A stretch of DNA of 64,000 nucleotides from Cerrena zonata (Eukaryota; Basidiomycota; Agaricomycetes; Polyporales; Cerrenaceae), in NCBI GenBank assembly GCA_038087015.1, contig JASBNA010000015.1, positions 372,001-436,000 of the forward strand. The letters are read 5' to 3'. Positions 1 to 9,743 of the stretch are shown one piece after another (within the stretch, counting starts at the first letter, position 1; the number at the start of each line of letters is the position of its first letter). A program made the position numbers and the translations under genes. The notes under the pieces were generated by a model, which had not been told where the DNA came from, ran no database searches, and saw nothing but the letters and a program-made list of their open reading frames with translations.

Positions 1-1
1 A

Positions 2-443
2 CATACACCATGCCACACCCAAGATTCTATTTGCTATTATATCAAGGATTCGAAGACTGATGAAAAAGCAGTTATAACTGGGGATACTTTATTCACCAGT
101 GGTTGTGGTAGATTTTTCGAAGGAACTGGTGATGAAATGGACAAGGCTTTAAACTCAATCTTGGCTAAGCTACCAAGAGATACTCTAGTTTTCCCAGGTC
201 ATGAATATACAAAATCCAATGTTAAGTTTTCCAAGACCGTTTTAAAGAATAATCCGGCTTTGGAAAAATTAGAAGAATTCGTTAATAATAACGAATTTAC
301 TACAGGGTAAGTTCACTATCGGTGATGAATTAGAATTCAATCCATTTATGAGAGTTAACGATCCTGAAATTCAAAAAATCACTGGTGTAACTAAATCCGG
401 TGATATCGTATCACAGTTAAGAGAATTGAAAAATAATATGTAA
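2..443 (+). CDS. GLO2: Glyoxalase II (hydroxyacylglutathione hydrolase), C-terminal part, one frameshift
   Basis: This gene enters from the left edge, so its start is missing. Glyoxalase II hydrolyses S-D-lactoylglutathione to D-lactate and glutathione, the second step of methylglyoxal detoxification. The metallo-beta-lactamase-fold signatures are visible: HTPCHTQDSICYY at the left end, then TGDTLFTSGCGRFFEGT and VFPGHEY, which carry metal- and substrate-binding residues. The frame stops at a TAA around 309 because GGG at 306-308 has one G too many. Reading one frame over restores GKFTIGDELEFNPFMRVND and a normal C-terminus ending at 443. GLO2 and GLO4 cannot be told apart without the N-terminus, which would show a mitochondrial presequence. 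The family call is firm; the frameshift is probably a sequence error. Confidence 0.9.
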
Positions 444-560
444 GTTTGTAATGTTTCGTGAAATTATTTATTCTAAACACTTATCGATAATAAGTGCAAT
501 ATATGAGTATTTATTATAATCATCAAATCATCATCTGTAAAAAAAAAAACACTCCCCTAT

Positions 561-1477
561 TCAAGCAGTCCGTACGAAATTTGGTAAGTTATTCTCATCA
601 ATTAAAAGCTCAGGGTTGCCAAATTTCAATAAACTCTAAATCAAACTCAGATTTGCCCATAGGCAAATTTCTCATACTCTTCAAATATACCACTCATACA
701 CCAACCTTGTAAAATCTTTCTCATTAATCCAACCAAAACACCAATTCTATGTTTCCCTTTATTTGAATGAATGAGGATTGGGAAATTCCGCTTATCAAGC
801 ATTAACTCTAACGCAGTTGTTAATGATTTCTGAGTGATCTCATGTTGTTCTTGCAGTAAAAATGGTTCTTGTGACGATCCCATTTCTAAATGATGAAAAG
901 TTATATCAGTAGTCGAAAGCCAATTTTTATATCCCTCCATAATCTCCATTGTTCCATGCTTATCCTTCTTCTTTTTCTCCTTAGACTCATCATTACCTTC
1001 AGATTCTTTGTCATCTTTGCCCTTTTCCTTGTCTTCTTCCTTTTCCCCCTCTTTATCCTTGTTCTTCTTTTTATCTTTCTTGGACTTTTTCTCTAGGCCC
1101 AAGTCCCCCAAGTATATAATCGTTTTGAGTCTTAATTGCTTCAAAAATGGGTAATTTATGGGCATTGGGAAACCTGATCTATAGATGCTTCCTTCAACCA
1201 AAGAAAAGTTCAATGGGGGAACATACTGCGGACGAGGATTTATGGCCTTTAAAACTAGTTGAGGATATTGTCCATTACTATTCAAATCTAGACCTTTATC
1301 TAGTATATTTCCCCTGTACTCACTAACAGTTCGTGATGTGTGGTTCTGGTTTTCATCGTTATTGGTATTCTGATCCCATATCATGGGTAGCAAATTCAAC
1401 TGTGTATTCAGATGAATATCGTGAATATCCTTATGTCCTGTATTGCCCTTTCCATCATCAGCATATGAGTTGATCAT
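561..1477 (-). CDS. OCA-type (Siw14/Oca family) pseudo-tyrosine-phosphatase, two frameshifts near the C-terminus
   Basis: Plant-and-fungi atypical dual-specificity phosphatase fold (Siw14, Oca1, Oca2, Oca4, Oca6). After a divergent N-terminus come NFSLVEGSIYRSGFPMP, then LKTIIYLGDLGLE, then a roughly 55-residue Lys/Glu-rich insertion, then the P-loop. The P-loop reads HSNKGKHRIG: the catalytic Cys of H-C-X5-R is Ser, encoded by TCA, two changes from a Cys codon. The protein is therefore predicted inactive and most like the Oca2/Oca4 group, which in S. cerevisiae form a complex affecting actin and inositol-pyrophosphate signalling. The open frame stops at 647, but dropping one base from each of two GGG/CCC triplets (656-658 and 613-615) restores SEFDLEFIEIWQPELL and a stop at 561, as in the family. 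Which OCA paralogue this is remains unsure. Confidence 0.8.
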
Positions 1478-1498
1478 GACCGGGAGGTAATGCTAATT

Positions 1499-1540
1499 CT
1501 TATGCTAAGTCTTATGCTAAGTCTTATTCTAAGTCTTATA
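1499..1540. repeat. 12-bp tandem repeat upstream of the OCA-type gene
   Basis: Three 12-bp units of CTTATGCTAAGT (1499-1510, 1511-1522, and 1523-1534 with one change) are followed by a partial fourth. They begin 22 bp upstream of the OCA-type ATG on the complementary strand, within a 304-bp intergenic stretch that otherwise shows only a poly-T run near 1567. Confidence 0.8.
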
Positions 1541-1781
1541 CTGAAAATACTTTATGGACAAACTCATATAATAACTTTTTTTTTTGCGCAGTTAGTTTTG
1601 TGCTTTATTGTCTAGATTTGATTAACTTGGGTCTGGGTTTTTAGCAACATTTATACTTTGACTATGATATTGGTTGAAGGTGATACAGTAAGATTATAAG
1701 CCTTATGTATATTAATCACAAACTTTTAAATATATTACACTAAGATTTACAGAAGAAAAAAATGATAGAAACATTAAAACA

Positions 1782-3851
1782 TTATAGTAGTGGTTGAAAC
1801 TTGGGAAGCAGAGCAGCAGCAGCAGGAGGAGGAGGAGGTCTTGAAGGAGGCAGATCTTCTTGGTTGGAAAGAAACCTTAAACCACCTTCTGGTCTCACGA
1901 TTGAATCCAAAGGAGTCTTTATGGTTGTCGAGTTAGGTGGAGGGATAGGAGGAGATGCATTATTGATTGGAGGTGGTAAGATGATTTTGGGAGAATCATC
2001 ATTGTATTTTCTGCTTGGAATGATTGCCGAAGTGATTTCATAGATTGGAATTGCTTTGAAGCTTTGAGTGAAAATTTCCAATTCGATATGATTATCATTA
2101 GTTTTAAAAATTTTTTCTAAATCTGAATCAGATGACAATATTTGACCAGTTTTCAAATTTTTCAAACCCAAGATTCTCGAATCGTTACTATTTGTCAACT
2201 TAAAAGCAGATTTTGCATTCTCCAACAATTCTAAGAGTTTAGGAGGGGCAGAGTTTGAAGTTGGATAACTAAACTCTAATTGTTGCGAAAGAAATTTTAA
2301 GAACACGGCTTTTCTAGCTCCTCCTTTTAAGAAGCTAGACCGAGTGGATGAGCTCACTGAATCTGGAGGTAAAGGAGACTGTTGAGATGATTGGGATGCA
2401 ACTGGTGTGATTGTGCCAAAATTATGTTGATGTTTCAATTGATCTTGTAATTCGGACGCTACTTCAGCTAAGGAAGTCAAAGAATCCGGTAAATGATCAT
2501 TTTGGGTGATATTATTCTTATTATCATTTAGTGGAGGTTTATTATACAAATAATTATAACTTTTGAAAGGGATTGAGTGTTTTGATATTAAAGGATAATC
2601 TTGAGTTAATCTTTGGTAGAAAGCTTCACAGAGAGTGTACATGATTGTTTCAAAACCAAAATCTTTAATGCAACCACCAATTAAAGTGTATAAAGTTGTT
2701 ACAGCAGTTTCATCATTAAGACCGAAAACCACTGAGGAATGAGGATCAAGGGATTTATAAAAATTCGAAATATAATGGGTATCATTCAATTTTGAACGAA
2801 GATACTCAACTGATGAATGGGTAGCAGTTAAAAAAGACTTTTCGAAAATGAATGCAGAACAACATCCAATTGCACTTTTACCTAAATGTTCTAAATTTGA
2901 AACATTTTTAGCATGACCAGCTTCAGAACAAGTCTTGGATCTTTCAAAATAATTTAATAGAGCTAAATTAGCAGAAGGATCAAATATATTCGAGCTTGGT
3001 ATGAATTGAGTCTCATTATCAAAGGGAGCTTTGTTATTGTTGTTATTATTTATATTTATTTGAGGAGAATTTCGAATATTCAAATTACCTAATGGAGGCA
3101 AAGTGGGAGCTGAAGTTTTGGGACGCAAATCATAAGAAGGAGATGGTTGTGATGGTGTTAATTTAGTTAGACGGGGTTGAATGATGGCATTTATTGCTTC
3201 TCGGGATTTATCTTGAACCGTAAAATGCTTTGTTTTTGAATAGTCGGATTTTTCATCTTGAGAATCAGAATTGAGTTTACATATTTCTGACATAAACTTA
3301 TACTTAGATAGTTGTTCAGCAGTATTATCATGATTTTGGTTTTTTGATGATAATGAATCATTTAACACGTATGGAGCAGTGGCAGCTACTGATACCGGAT
3401 CCACAGTTAATGGATCTTCAGGAGATAATGTGTTTGACTCCAGGTCCTTTTTGATTTTTTTATTCTGTTCCTTATAAGTGTCGTCCCTGAGATTCCTCTT
3501 TGACTTGGTTGCTCTTTTACGATTTCTTCTGACACTTTGAACTGCAGCCCTAACCAAACGATCAAAATCAGAAAATGAATCAGGCCCAAAGCCAAACTCA
3601 ATTCTTAATGTGTCGGCAACATTTGAGATCTCCAGCTCTTGTTCAGATGCCTTGCGAGTACTCAATTCCAACGTGTCTATGAGCTCTAATCTTCTTGCAC
3701 TGAATCTTTTCCATAATCTCTCATCAAGAAAATTGAGTCGTTCTCTTATAGTGTGAGTCACTCCGTGGGACTTATCTTTCTCACCAGAATTCAGAACGTT
3801 ACCAGGGGACTGGGAGCGATGATTCGATGCATTTTCAGTGATGGCTGACAT
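1782..3851 (-). CDS. VHR1: Vhr1-family transcription factor
   Basis: The N-terminal third matches the Vhr1 DNA-binding region: GVTHTIRERLNFLDERLWKR at about residues 30-49, then SARRLELIDTLELSTRKASE and the basic FDRLVRAAVQSVRRNRKRA. In S. cerevisiae Vhr1 activates the biotin transporter gene VHT1 and BIO5 when biotin is low; the same role here is inferred from homology. The middle is Ser/Asn-rich with a short poly-Asn run, and the C-terminus is rich in Pro (SRPPPPP) and Ala. At 689 residues it is close to the family size. The ATG at 3851 begins MSAITENASN, with no better start upstream. Its promoter is shared with the divergent coiled-coil gene at 4622 and holds a dense cluster of TGANTCA-type motifs. 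Confidence 0.88.
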   Translation of the reverse strand: MSAITENASNHRSQSPGNVLNSGEKDKSHGVTHTIRERLNFLDERLWKRFSARRLELIDTLELSTRKASEQELEISNVADTLRIEFGFGPDSFSDFDRLVRAAVQSVRRNRKRATKSKRNLRDDTYKEQNKKIKKDLESNTLSPEDPLTVDPVSVAATAPYVLNDSLSSKNQNHDNTAEQLSKYKFMSEICKLNSDSQDEKSDYSKTKHFTVQDKSREAINAIIQPRLTKLTPSQPSPSYDLRPKTSAPTLPPLGNLNIRNSPQININNNNNNKAPFDNETQFIPSSNIFDPSANLALLNYFERSKTCSEAGHAKNVSNLEHLGKSAIGCCSAFIFEKSFLTATHSSVEYLRSKLNDTHYISNFYKSLDPHSSVVFGLNDETAVTTLYTLIGGCIKDFGFETIMYTLCEAFYQRLTQDYPLISKHSIPFKSYNYLYNKPPLNDNKNNITQNDHLPDSLTSLAEVASELQDQLKHQHNFGTITPVASQSSQQSPLPPDSVSSSTRSSFLKGGARKAVFLKFLSQQLEFSYPTSNSAPPKLLELLENAKSAFKLTNSNDSRILGLKNLKTGQILSSDSDLEKIFKTNDNHIELEIFTQSFKAIPIYEITSAIIPSRKYNDDSPKIILPPPINNASPPIPPPNSTTIKTPLDSIVRPEGGLRFLSNQEDLPPSRPPPPPAAAALLPKFQPLL

Positions 3852-4621
3852 GACTAGCTTTCATTCTATTGGAACGGCCCAAGAAGTGTAAATGAATCAG
3901 GGAAGAAACTGTTAGGATGATTCGTTTTTTTTTTTTTTTTTTTTTTGTTCTTCCTCTCAAAATGACTTCACTTTTAGTCATTGTGACTCTTTTGACCATT
4001 TATCCACTCTTTCTTTTTTCTGTTGTGCTCCGATTTCCTTTGTTGTATTCCGTTCTCAGTCCCGGGTTTTCTCGCTACTCAACTCCTGGTAGTTTATTGT
4101 TTGGCTTCATGGTGTGGGGCTAACATAGCAGCCCGAGCATAGGGTGGCATCCCCAAGCACTCGGGGAGCCATCTGGTTGGTGGATGGCCTTCTCCTCTGC
4201 CCCTTAACCCCAGAAGTTCTTGTAGGAATGGCTCGGGCTGACTGCCTTTTGAGTGCCAGTGGGAGGAATGTCTGATGTACGGGCCGGATGACTAGCAGTC
4301 AAGTGAGTCTTTGACTCAAAATGAATCAGAGTCAGACAAAAAAGATCGTCCTGCGAGTCACGTGGACGCCCTTGAAGTGATTCTGAGTCGGGCACGAAGG
4401 TGAATCAGCCCACCGGAAATGGTGAGGGTGGACATGTGACGAGGCCCCGGAAGTGAATTGAAGAATGCAGCCTTTATCTTGATACTCGGGCACTAATGCG
4501 GTAATAGGAAAACATCAACGGATTCTAAGAGACTGAGTTTTGATAAAAACTTTTGACGAATAAACCGATACTTGAAAGGTGAAACTAGTGTTGCATCGTC
4601 AAGCAGTAGGATTACGCAAAT
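3852..4621. other. Divergent intergenic region, unusually GC-rich in the middle
   Basis: This 770-bp region separates VHR1 (minus) from the coiled-coil gene (plus). It holds a 20-base poly-T run near 3927 and then a clearly GC-richer segment, about 4060-4480, unlike the AT-rich flanks. I found no convincing coding frame in it: the short open frames lack conserved motifs. It probably serves as a two-way promoter. Confidence 0.6.
4289..4417. promoter_or_regulatory. Cluster of TGACT / GAGTCA / TGAATCA motifs with a 15-bp palindrome
   Basis: About eight bZIP- or Vhr1-half-site-like motifs lie in 130 bp: TGACT at 4289, the palindrome TGAGTC-TTT-GACTCA at 4304-4318, TGAATCA at 4322, GAGTCA at 4329, GAGTCACGTGG near 4355, TGATTCTGAGTC near 4378, TGAATCA near 4411. 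The known Vhr1 site is AATCA-N8-TGAYT. I found half-sites but no exact full site. Gcn4-type binding is an alternative. Confidence 0.45.
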
Positions 4622-5935
4622 ATGTCAGGAACAGGAACAAGCAGTTACGGAAAAGAGAACCAGTCTCCACAAACTCCTACTAGGAGTTCCAATTCATCAT
4701 CACCCAAACGGGCATTGAAACCAGTTTCTCCAAATAAACCAAACTCGGTTGGTAAGCTTAGTTTTTTACAAAGTGATAATATAGATGAACATTTCAATTG
4801 TATCCACACCACCCACAATGACATTATACAACAATTGGGTACTTTGGAAACCACCACGGCTCAAACGAAGGTTGATTTAGGTCAATTGGTGGATAGGCTG
4901 AAGAATAACAACCACCACCTTAACAAGTTACTAGAGAACATTGCTGCGTACTCGGATGAAGTTGTAACCGAAGGAAACGCCACCAAAAACGATATAACCA
5001 ATATAATGACCAGGCTCGACGATTTCAATAAAAGTTTAACCAATCTAACTTCCAAAGAGGGATTGGATACAAAATTGTTGACTTTGGCAGAAGAAATTAA
5101 AGATTCCCTTGATAACATTAAGAATGATAACCTAGAAGAGTTGTTAGATAAGAAATTATCCAAGATTCAAGTATCTTCTTCCGATGATATAATAAACCGA
5201 ACAACTGCAGAACTACAGAAGATAGGTATAGATCAAGAGAAGTTGGATAAGTATCTCTTCTCAAAAGACACTGTTAAACTCATAATAGACCCTATACTAA
5301 AGAAAATGTCCGATTCCAAATCGATAACCGACTCGATTATAGACCAGATTCAAAACACGTCATTGAAACCAGACCAAATAACAAAACCTATTTTGAGCAA
5401 GTTGTCCGACTTGAGTGAAAGTACGTCACAAGATAGAATAATTGCTCTCTTAAACCTCGTGGAACAGCAATCCGGTAAAATCTCCCAGTTATCAAAAAGC
5501 GTCAAGCAAAATGATGAAAATATGGAGTTAGAACTCAAGTTTGAATCTTTGCAGCAAAAATATAACAGTCTCGAATCAAAGTATGAATCTCTTTGTAAAA
5601 ATTACGAGAATAAATATAATGATTTGAAAAATCTTCAAAACCAGTATCAATCACTCTCAGAAAACTCAAATGCTTTAACCAAGAAACTTTCTTCGGTGGC
5701 TAATACAGATTCCGAATCGTTGGAGAACCCGCTATCTAAATTGAGTAAAGTCAAACAGCTTCATAATTATAAAATGGATAATATTCCTTATTTACCTCAA
5801 TCAGAATCTCAAATTACAAGCCCTAGAAAAAGGGTCATGAGCAGTCCGGTTTCTAAACAACAAAATAGCAGAAACTCTTTTGTTAATGATTTAACTGAGA
5901 TCCGCTCAAATAACTCAGATGATGAATTGTTCTAG
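4622..5935 (+). CDS. Coiled-coil protein with SP-rich N-terminus, function unknown
   Basis: The 437-residue protein starts with a disordered, proline-directed-kinase-rich segment (KENQSPQTPTR, SSSPKRALKPVSPNK). Long heptad-like stretches follow from about residue 50 to 370, the strongest in the C-terminal half (LESKYESLCKNYENKYNDLK). The tail again has SP sites (ITSPRKRVMSSPVSK) and an acidic end. This layout is common in spindle-pole, kinetochore, bud-neck and cytoskeletal linker proteins regulated by Cdk, but no conserved domain fixes the role and I do not recognise an orthologue. The ATG at 4622 is the first in the frame. It is divergent from VHR1 and convergent with DIA4, with 47 bp between the two stops. 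Confidence 0.8.
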   Translation: MSGTGTSSYGKENQSPQTPTRSSNSSSPKRALKPVSPNKPNSVGKLSFLQSDNIDEHFNCIHTTHNDIIQQLGTLETTTAQTKVDLGQLVDRLKNNNHHLNKLLENIAAYSDEVVTEGNATKNDITNIMTRLDDFNKSLTNLTSKEGLDTKLLTLAEEIKDSLDNIKNDNLEELLDKKLSKIQVSSSDDIINRTTAELQKIGIDQEKLDKYLFSKDTVKLIIDPILKKMSDSKSITDSIIDQIQNTSLKPDQITKPILSKLSDLSESTSQDRIIALLNLVEQQSGKISQLSKSVKQNDENMELELKFESLQQKYNSLESKYESLCKNYENKYNDLKNLQNQYQSLSENSNALTKKLSSVANTDSESLENPLSKLSKVKQLHNYKMDNIPYLPQSESQITSPRKRVMSSPVSKQQNSRNSFVNDLTEIRSNNSDDELF

Positions 5936-5953
5936 TTCTCGATTTATTTTATA

Positions 5954-5976
5954 TATTTACATGTAATCTATTTACA
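5954..5976 (-). promoter_or_regulatory. Two Puf3-type UGUAAAUA elements in the DIA4 3' UTR
   Basis: On the minus strand TGTAAATA occurs at 5969-5976 and again at 5954-5961, within 30 nt downstream of the DIA4 stop. UGUANAUA is the Puf3 recognition element, typical of mRNAs for mitochondrial proteins, above all mitochondrial translation. Confidence 0.65.
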
Positions 5977-5982
5977 AGTTAT

Positions 5983-7419
5983 TTAGTTTTTTGTAATTGC
6001 GTATTCTGATCCTTCTTGAGGGTATATTATATCTTTACCATCCATCCAAGGTTTTAAAACTTCGGGGATTCTTATTGATTTTGTTTCAATATCAAAATTC
6101 TGCTCGATAATGGCAATTATAACCCTTGGTACTGCAATACATGTACCGTTTAAGGTATGAGCATGTTGCAACTTCTCATTATGACTAGGTCTATATTTAA
6201 TACCTAATCTTCTCGATTGATAATCTCCACAATTCGAGCTACTGGTTAATTCACCAAAAGCACCTCTACCAGGCATCCAAGCTTCACAATCATATTTTTT
6301 CATAGCTGGGTTACCTAAGTCACTTGATGGCATATTAATCATTACGGCTTTGATCCCTAATTCTTTAATAACCTCGGTTTGAAACTCTTTCAAGTCTTCT
6401 AGTTCTTGTTTTGAGTTTTCAGCAGTTGTGAAATGGAATAATTCTACTTTATTGAATTCATGAACTCGATATAATCCTTTTGTGTCTGCACCTCTTGCAC
6501 CAGCTTCTGCTCTAAAAGCCCTTGAGATACCGACATACTTCTTTGGTAATGATCCTTCTAATTCTTCGTTCGAATGGAAAGCTCCTAATGGAATTTCTGC
6601 AGTGCCAGTTAACGATAAATCTTGATTCTCGATATCATAAATGTGCTTTGCTTCGTTGGTTCCCTTAGGCTTGAAACCACATGCTTCCACTATCTCTTTC
6701 TTCACTAGCGTTGGAGGAGTTATCATCTTATAACCATGCTTACGAGCTTTAGATAAACCATACTGGATTAATGCTTGTTCTAATAATGCACCATCACCTA
6801 GTAAATAATACCACGAGAATCCTGAAACTCTTGAAGCTTTATTAAAGTCTGCGATCCCCATTTTGTCAACTATAGTCTTATGGTCAAATTCTTTATTAGG
6901 TGTCAACGTTTTAATATCCTCATTAGCCTTGAAATTTATATATTCAACAATTTCGCCCTCATTTGGATCCACAGGCACTGATGAATCCAACGTATTTGGT
7001 ATCTCATCCCATGAATCATAGATTCGGGAGGTTAAACTGTCATTGAGTGAGCTCAAGTCCTTTAATTTTCCTTTGATCTCTTTCAATTCTTTCACTAGAT
7101 CATCATCAGAAATAGATAATTTATGTTCGTTTCCACCTTTCTTTCTTCTCATTGATTCATTGCTATATTCCGCTCTTTTACGCTTTAAACCTTCGATCTC
7201 TTTAAAAATATCCTGTTGCTTTTCACGGGTCTCAACAATGTATTGGAGAGGTTCCAAACGATTAGTGCATCTTCTCTTAATCGATTCTTCATAAACCTGT
7301 TTGTTTTCAATTATTTCTTTGATGTTTGGCTCTGCTCTTCTCAAAGATGACGTTGCTTTGGCTGATGCAAACCGACGAGGTATTACACATTTCGAAGACC
7401 TTTGTATAACGCGTTTCAT
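5983..7419 (-). CDS. DIA4: Mitochondrial seryl-tRNA synthetase
   Basis: Charges mitochondrial tRNA-Ser in the matrix. The N-terminus is a basic presequence (MKRVIQRSSKCVIPRRFASA), followed by a tRNA-binding coiled-coil arm (about residues 45-140) with Lys/Glu-rich heptads. The class II catalytic core then shows TGTAEIPL, motif 2 (SRAFRAEAGARGADTKGLYR VHEF with GLYRVHEF as signature) and motif 3 (GTCIAVPRVIIAIIEQNF). Length, 478 residues, suits the mitochondrial DIA4 type. The ATG is at 7419. A GTG two codons upstream keeps the frame open but is not a plausible start. A cytosolic enzyme would lack the presequence and have a Lys-rich C-terminus. Confidence 0.93.
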   Translation of the reverse strand: MKRVIQRSSKCVIPRRFASAKATSSLRRAEPNIKEIIENKQVYEESIKRRCTNRLEPLQYIVETREKQQDIFKEIEGLKRKRAEYSNESMRRKKGGNEHKLSISDDDLVKELKEIKGKLKDLSSLNDSLTSRIYDSWDEIPNTLDSSVPVDPNEGEIVEYINFKANEDIKTLTPNKEFDHKTIVDKMGIADFNKASRVSGFSWYYLLGDGALLEQALIQYGLSKARKHGYKMITPPTLVKKEIVEACGFKPKGTNEAKHIYDIENQDLSLTGTAEIPLGAFHSNEELEGSLPKKYVGISRAFRAEAGARGADTKGLYRVHEFNKVELFHFTTAENSKQELEDLKEFQTEVIKELGIKAVMINMPSSDLGNPAMKKYDCEAWMPGRGAFGELTSSSNCGDYQSRRLGIKYRPSHNEKLQHAHTLNGTCIAVPRVIIAIIEQNFDIETKSIRIPEVLKPWMDGKDIIYPQEGSEYAITKN

Positions 7420-7618
7420 AGTCACTATAACGAATACCTAATACCTCTTGGTGAAATTTTTCAATATCAGAAAAAAAAAAAGTATGGAAAGTTTTGGTGA
7501 GGACAATCAACTCACGATTACTGAAGCAAAAGTTCAGTCAGCGCATACTACATGGATTTTAAACATTAAATAAATATTAAAATATAATCATCAAGTATAA
7601 ACGTATAACATAAAAAAC

Positions 7619-9334
7619 TTATTGAAATAAGAAGTGGAAGATTTTCTTATACCAAGGTTTATGAGAGAATTGTTCTTTGGCTTCTTTTCTTTCCAAATTC
7701 AAAACTTCTTCATCAAATAAGATACGATTGGTATAGACGTCGATTTGATCGACTCTATAAAATAATCTCCAATTTCTAGTCCATATTTTATGACCAATGT
7801 AGCAGATTAAAAAGAAGATGGGAGCCAAATAGTTTTGGAAGAAATTTTCAACACTAGGTTTACTTGACCCCACTGGGAATAAAGCAATCCAGAATTGAGC
7901 GATAATAATCAACCAGTGCCAAATGATGGCATAAACAGAACCCCAGACCCCGGTACCAGAAACATAACCTAAGGAATCAGTACTGATATTATTATATTTC
8001 AATGCAGCTCTAAATCTAACGTGAGATAAACAAATGATATTCCAAGTGAAAATTTGAGATAAACCTGAAATAGATAAAAGGTAGGCGAAAACAGTTTCTT
8101 GTTTCTTGTAGGCAGCAATGAAGGAGAAAATACCACAAATTGAACAGAAGATTAAGGTTCTTAAAGGTCTACCACGTTTATCGATATAGTTGAAATAAGA
8201 TGGGAAAGAACCTTGTTCTGCTAAAGATTGTAAAGTTCTTGAAGCTGAGTATAAAGCCGAAGATGCAACCGAAGTGACTGATAATAAAATGACGGCATTA
8301 ATGATTGAAGGAACAGCTTTAACTCCATGTAATTGAGCAGCAAGAACGAAAGGAGAAGCATGATTCTTACCACCAGCACTACCCATTAATCTATCAGAGG
8401 TATAAGGAACCAACAAACCAACCATTGATAAAGAAACAAGGAAGAAGATACAAACTTTCCATAAAATCAATTTACAAGCCATTGGAATGGCTTTTCTTGG
8501 GTTACTTTGTTCAGCAGCGGTTAATGCAATAAATTCAGATTGACCAAGGGCAAAAGAACCAGTGACAAAAACACTACATAAACCTTTGAAATTCCAATGA
8601 TCAACCCAAAGAGAACCACCAATGAATTCATGTCTTGGATTAGCACCACAAGTAACACAAATACCCATGATGATAAATCCACATAACATTGTTAATTTGG
8701 TACAACCAATGATGAATTCTGCTTCACCATAACCTCTTGCACCAATCAAATGAATGCTGACAATAACTATAAATAATATGGCCACCCAAACGTCAGGATT
8801 AATTTTTTGATGAACATCCCAAAATTGAATTGTCATTGCAGCAGTGACTAACTCCACACTAATAACACATAACCATTGAACGGCATATTGAACACTGACA
8901 GCATAATTAAGAGAAGGATCAACAAAGATACGTGGATAGTAGTTAAACCCACCACTCAAATCAGAGTAATTAATGGCCAACTCCCCAGCAGCTTGTAAAG
9001 TAGGATAAAGGTAAGAACCAACAATGGCAAAACCTAAAATTAATTGAGATGGACCAGCATTATGTAAAACAGAACCAGTACCAACCATTAAACCGGTACC
9101 AACCCCGGTGATAAGTGCTAAGGTAATCAAATGTCTTTGACTAATGGACTTTGATAATTGTTTACCAACTTGTTCTTCTTCAGAACTTTGTCTTTTGAAA
9201 GAATCTTTAAATTTTTCAAAACGAGTCATGTTAGCATTTGACTCATTTGAAAGGTAGGGTGTTTCTGAGTGAACAGAAGCACCCTCCTGCTTAACTTCCG
9301 ACACTATTGGGTTTAGTTCAATATCCTTGTTCAT
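7619..9334 (-). CDS. Amino-acid permease (APC superfamily, yeast YAT family)
   Basis: A proton-coupled amino-acid transporter with about 12 membrane segments. It has a hydrophilic N-terminal tail (residues 1-65), then LALITGVGTGLMVGTGSVL, the first helix with the family's glycine-rich break. GELAINYSDLSGGFNYYPR and VQYAVQWLCVISVELVTAA follow in helices 2-4, then EFIALTAAEQSNPRKAIP, the conserved loop of the family. The motif SGGFNYYPR and the VSVQYAVQWL segment recall the Sam3/Agp-like side of the family, but I cannot assign the substrate. The C-terminus ends HFLFQ and lacks the FWC palmitoylation tail of Gap1. The ATG at 9334 is preceded by a long AT-rich promoter with GATA-factor motifs. 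Confidence 0.9.
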   Translation of the reverse strand: MNKDIELNPIVSEVKQEGASVHSETPYLSNESNANMTRFEKFKDSFKRQSSEEEQVGKQLSKSISQRHLITLALITGVGTGLMVGTGSVLHNAGPSQLILGFAIVGSYLYPTLQAAGELAINYSDLSGGFNYYPRIFVDPSLNYAVSVQYAVQWLCVISVELVTAAMTIQFWDVHQKINPDVWVAILFIVIVSIHLIGARGYGEAEFIIGCTKLTMLCGFIIMGICVTCGANPRHEFIGGSLWVDHWNFKGLCSVFVTGSFALGQSEFIALTAAEQSNPRKAIPMACKLILWKVCIFFLVSLSMVGLLVPYTSDRLMGSAGGKNHASPFVLAAQLHGVKAVPSIINAVILLSVTSVASSALYSASRTLQSLAEQGSFPSYFNYIDKRGRPLRTLIFCSICGIFSFIAAYKKQETVFAYLLSISGLSQIFTWNIICLSHVRFRAALKYNNISTDSLGYVSGTGVWGSVYAIIWHWLIIIAQFWIALFPVGSSKPSVENFFQNYLAPIFFLICYIGHKIWTRNWRLFYRVDQIDVYTNRILFDEEVLNLERKEAKEQFSHKPWYKKIFHFLFQ

Positions 9335-9743
9335 GATTTATTTAACAGGATATATGAATGACAAAAAAGAAAGACCAAAGTAAAAAAAAAAAAAAAATAT
9401 AGGAAACTGAAAAACAAAAAGGTAGAAAGAATTTTAGATAATTTTAAATGAAAAGGGTATAACAAAAGCTTTATAGAATACTGAAATAAATAAATAAAAA
9501 AAAAAAAATCAGAAAAAGAAAGAAAGAAAATAGCTCCACCAAGATGAAAAGAATGACAAAAATCACCGCTACAATCTGACTACATTCGCTTGACCGCAGG
9601 ATGACTACTGTGCTACAAGATAACAGGGAGAACTTATCGGAACCAATAAAATACAATAGACAGCAAGTTTGCCTCATAAGATTATCTCCACTAAATTTAT
9701 TGTCCACCATCAGAAGACTCTTTTAATTTTTGTACTGAAGAAT

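Noticed and set aside
300..312. Possible programmed +1 frameshift or intron donor (GGTAAGT) in GLO2
   Set aside because: No branch site or acceptor follows, the protein resumes directly one frame over, and the same kind of break appears in many unrelated genes of the window.
4289..4417. Exact Vhr1 operator AATCA-N8-TGAYT
   Set aside because: Half-sites are abundant but no pair has the required order and spacing.
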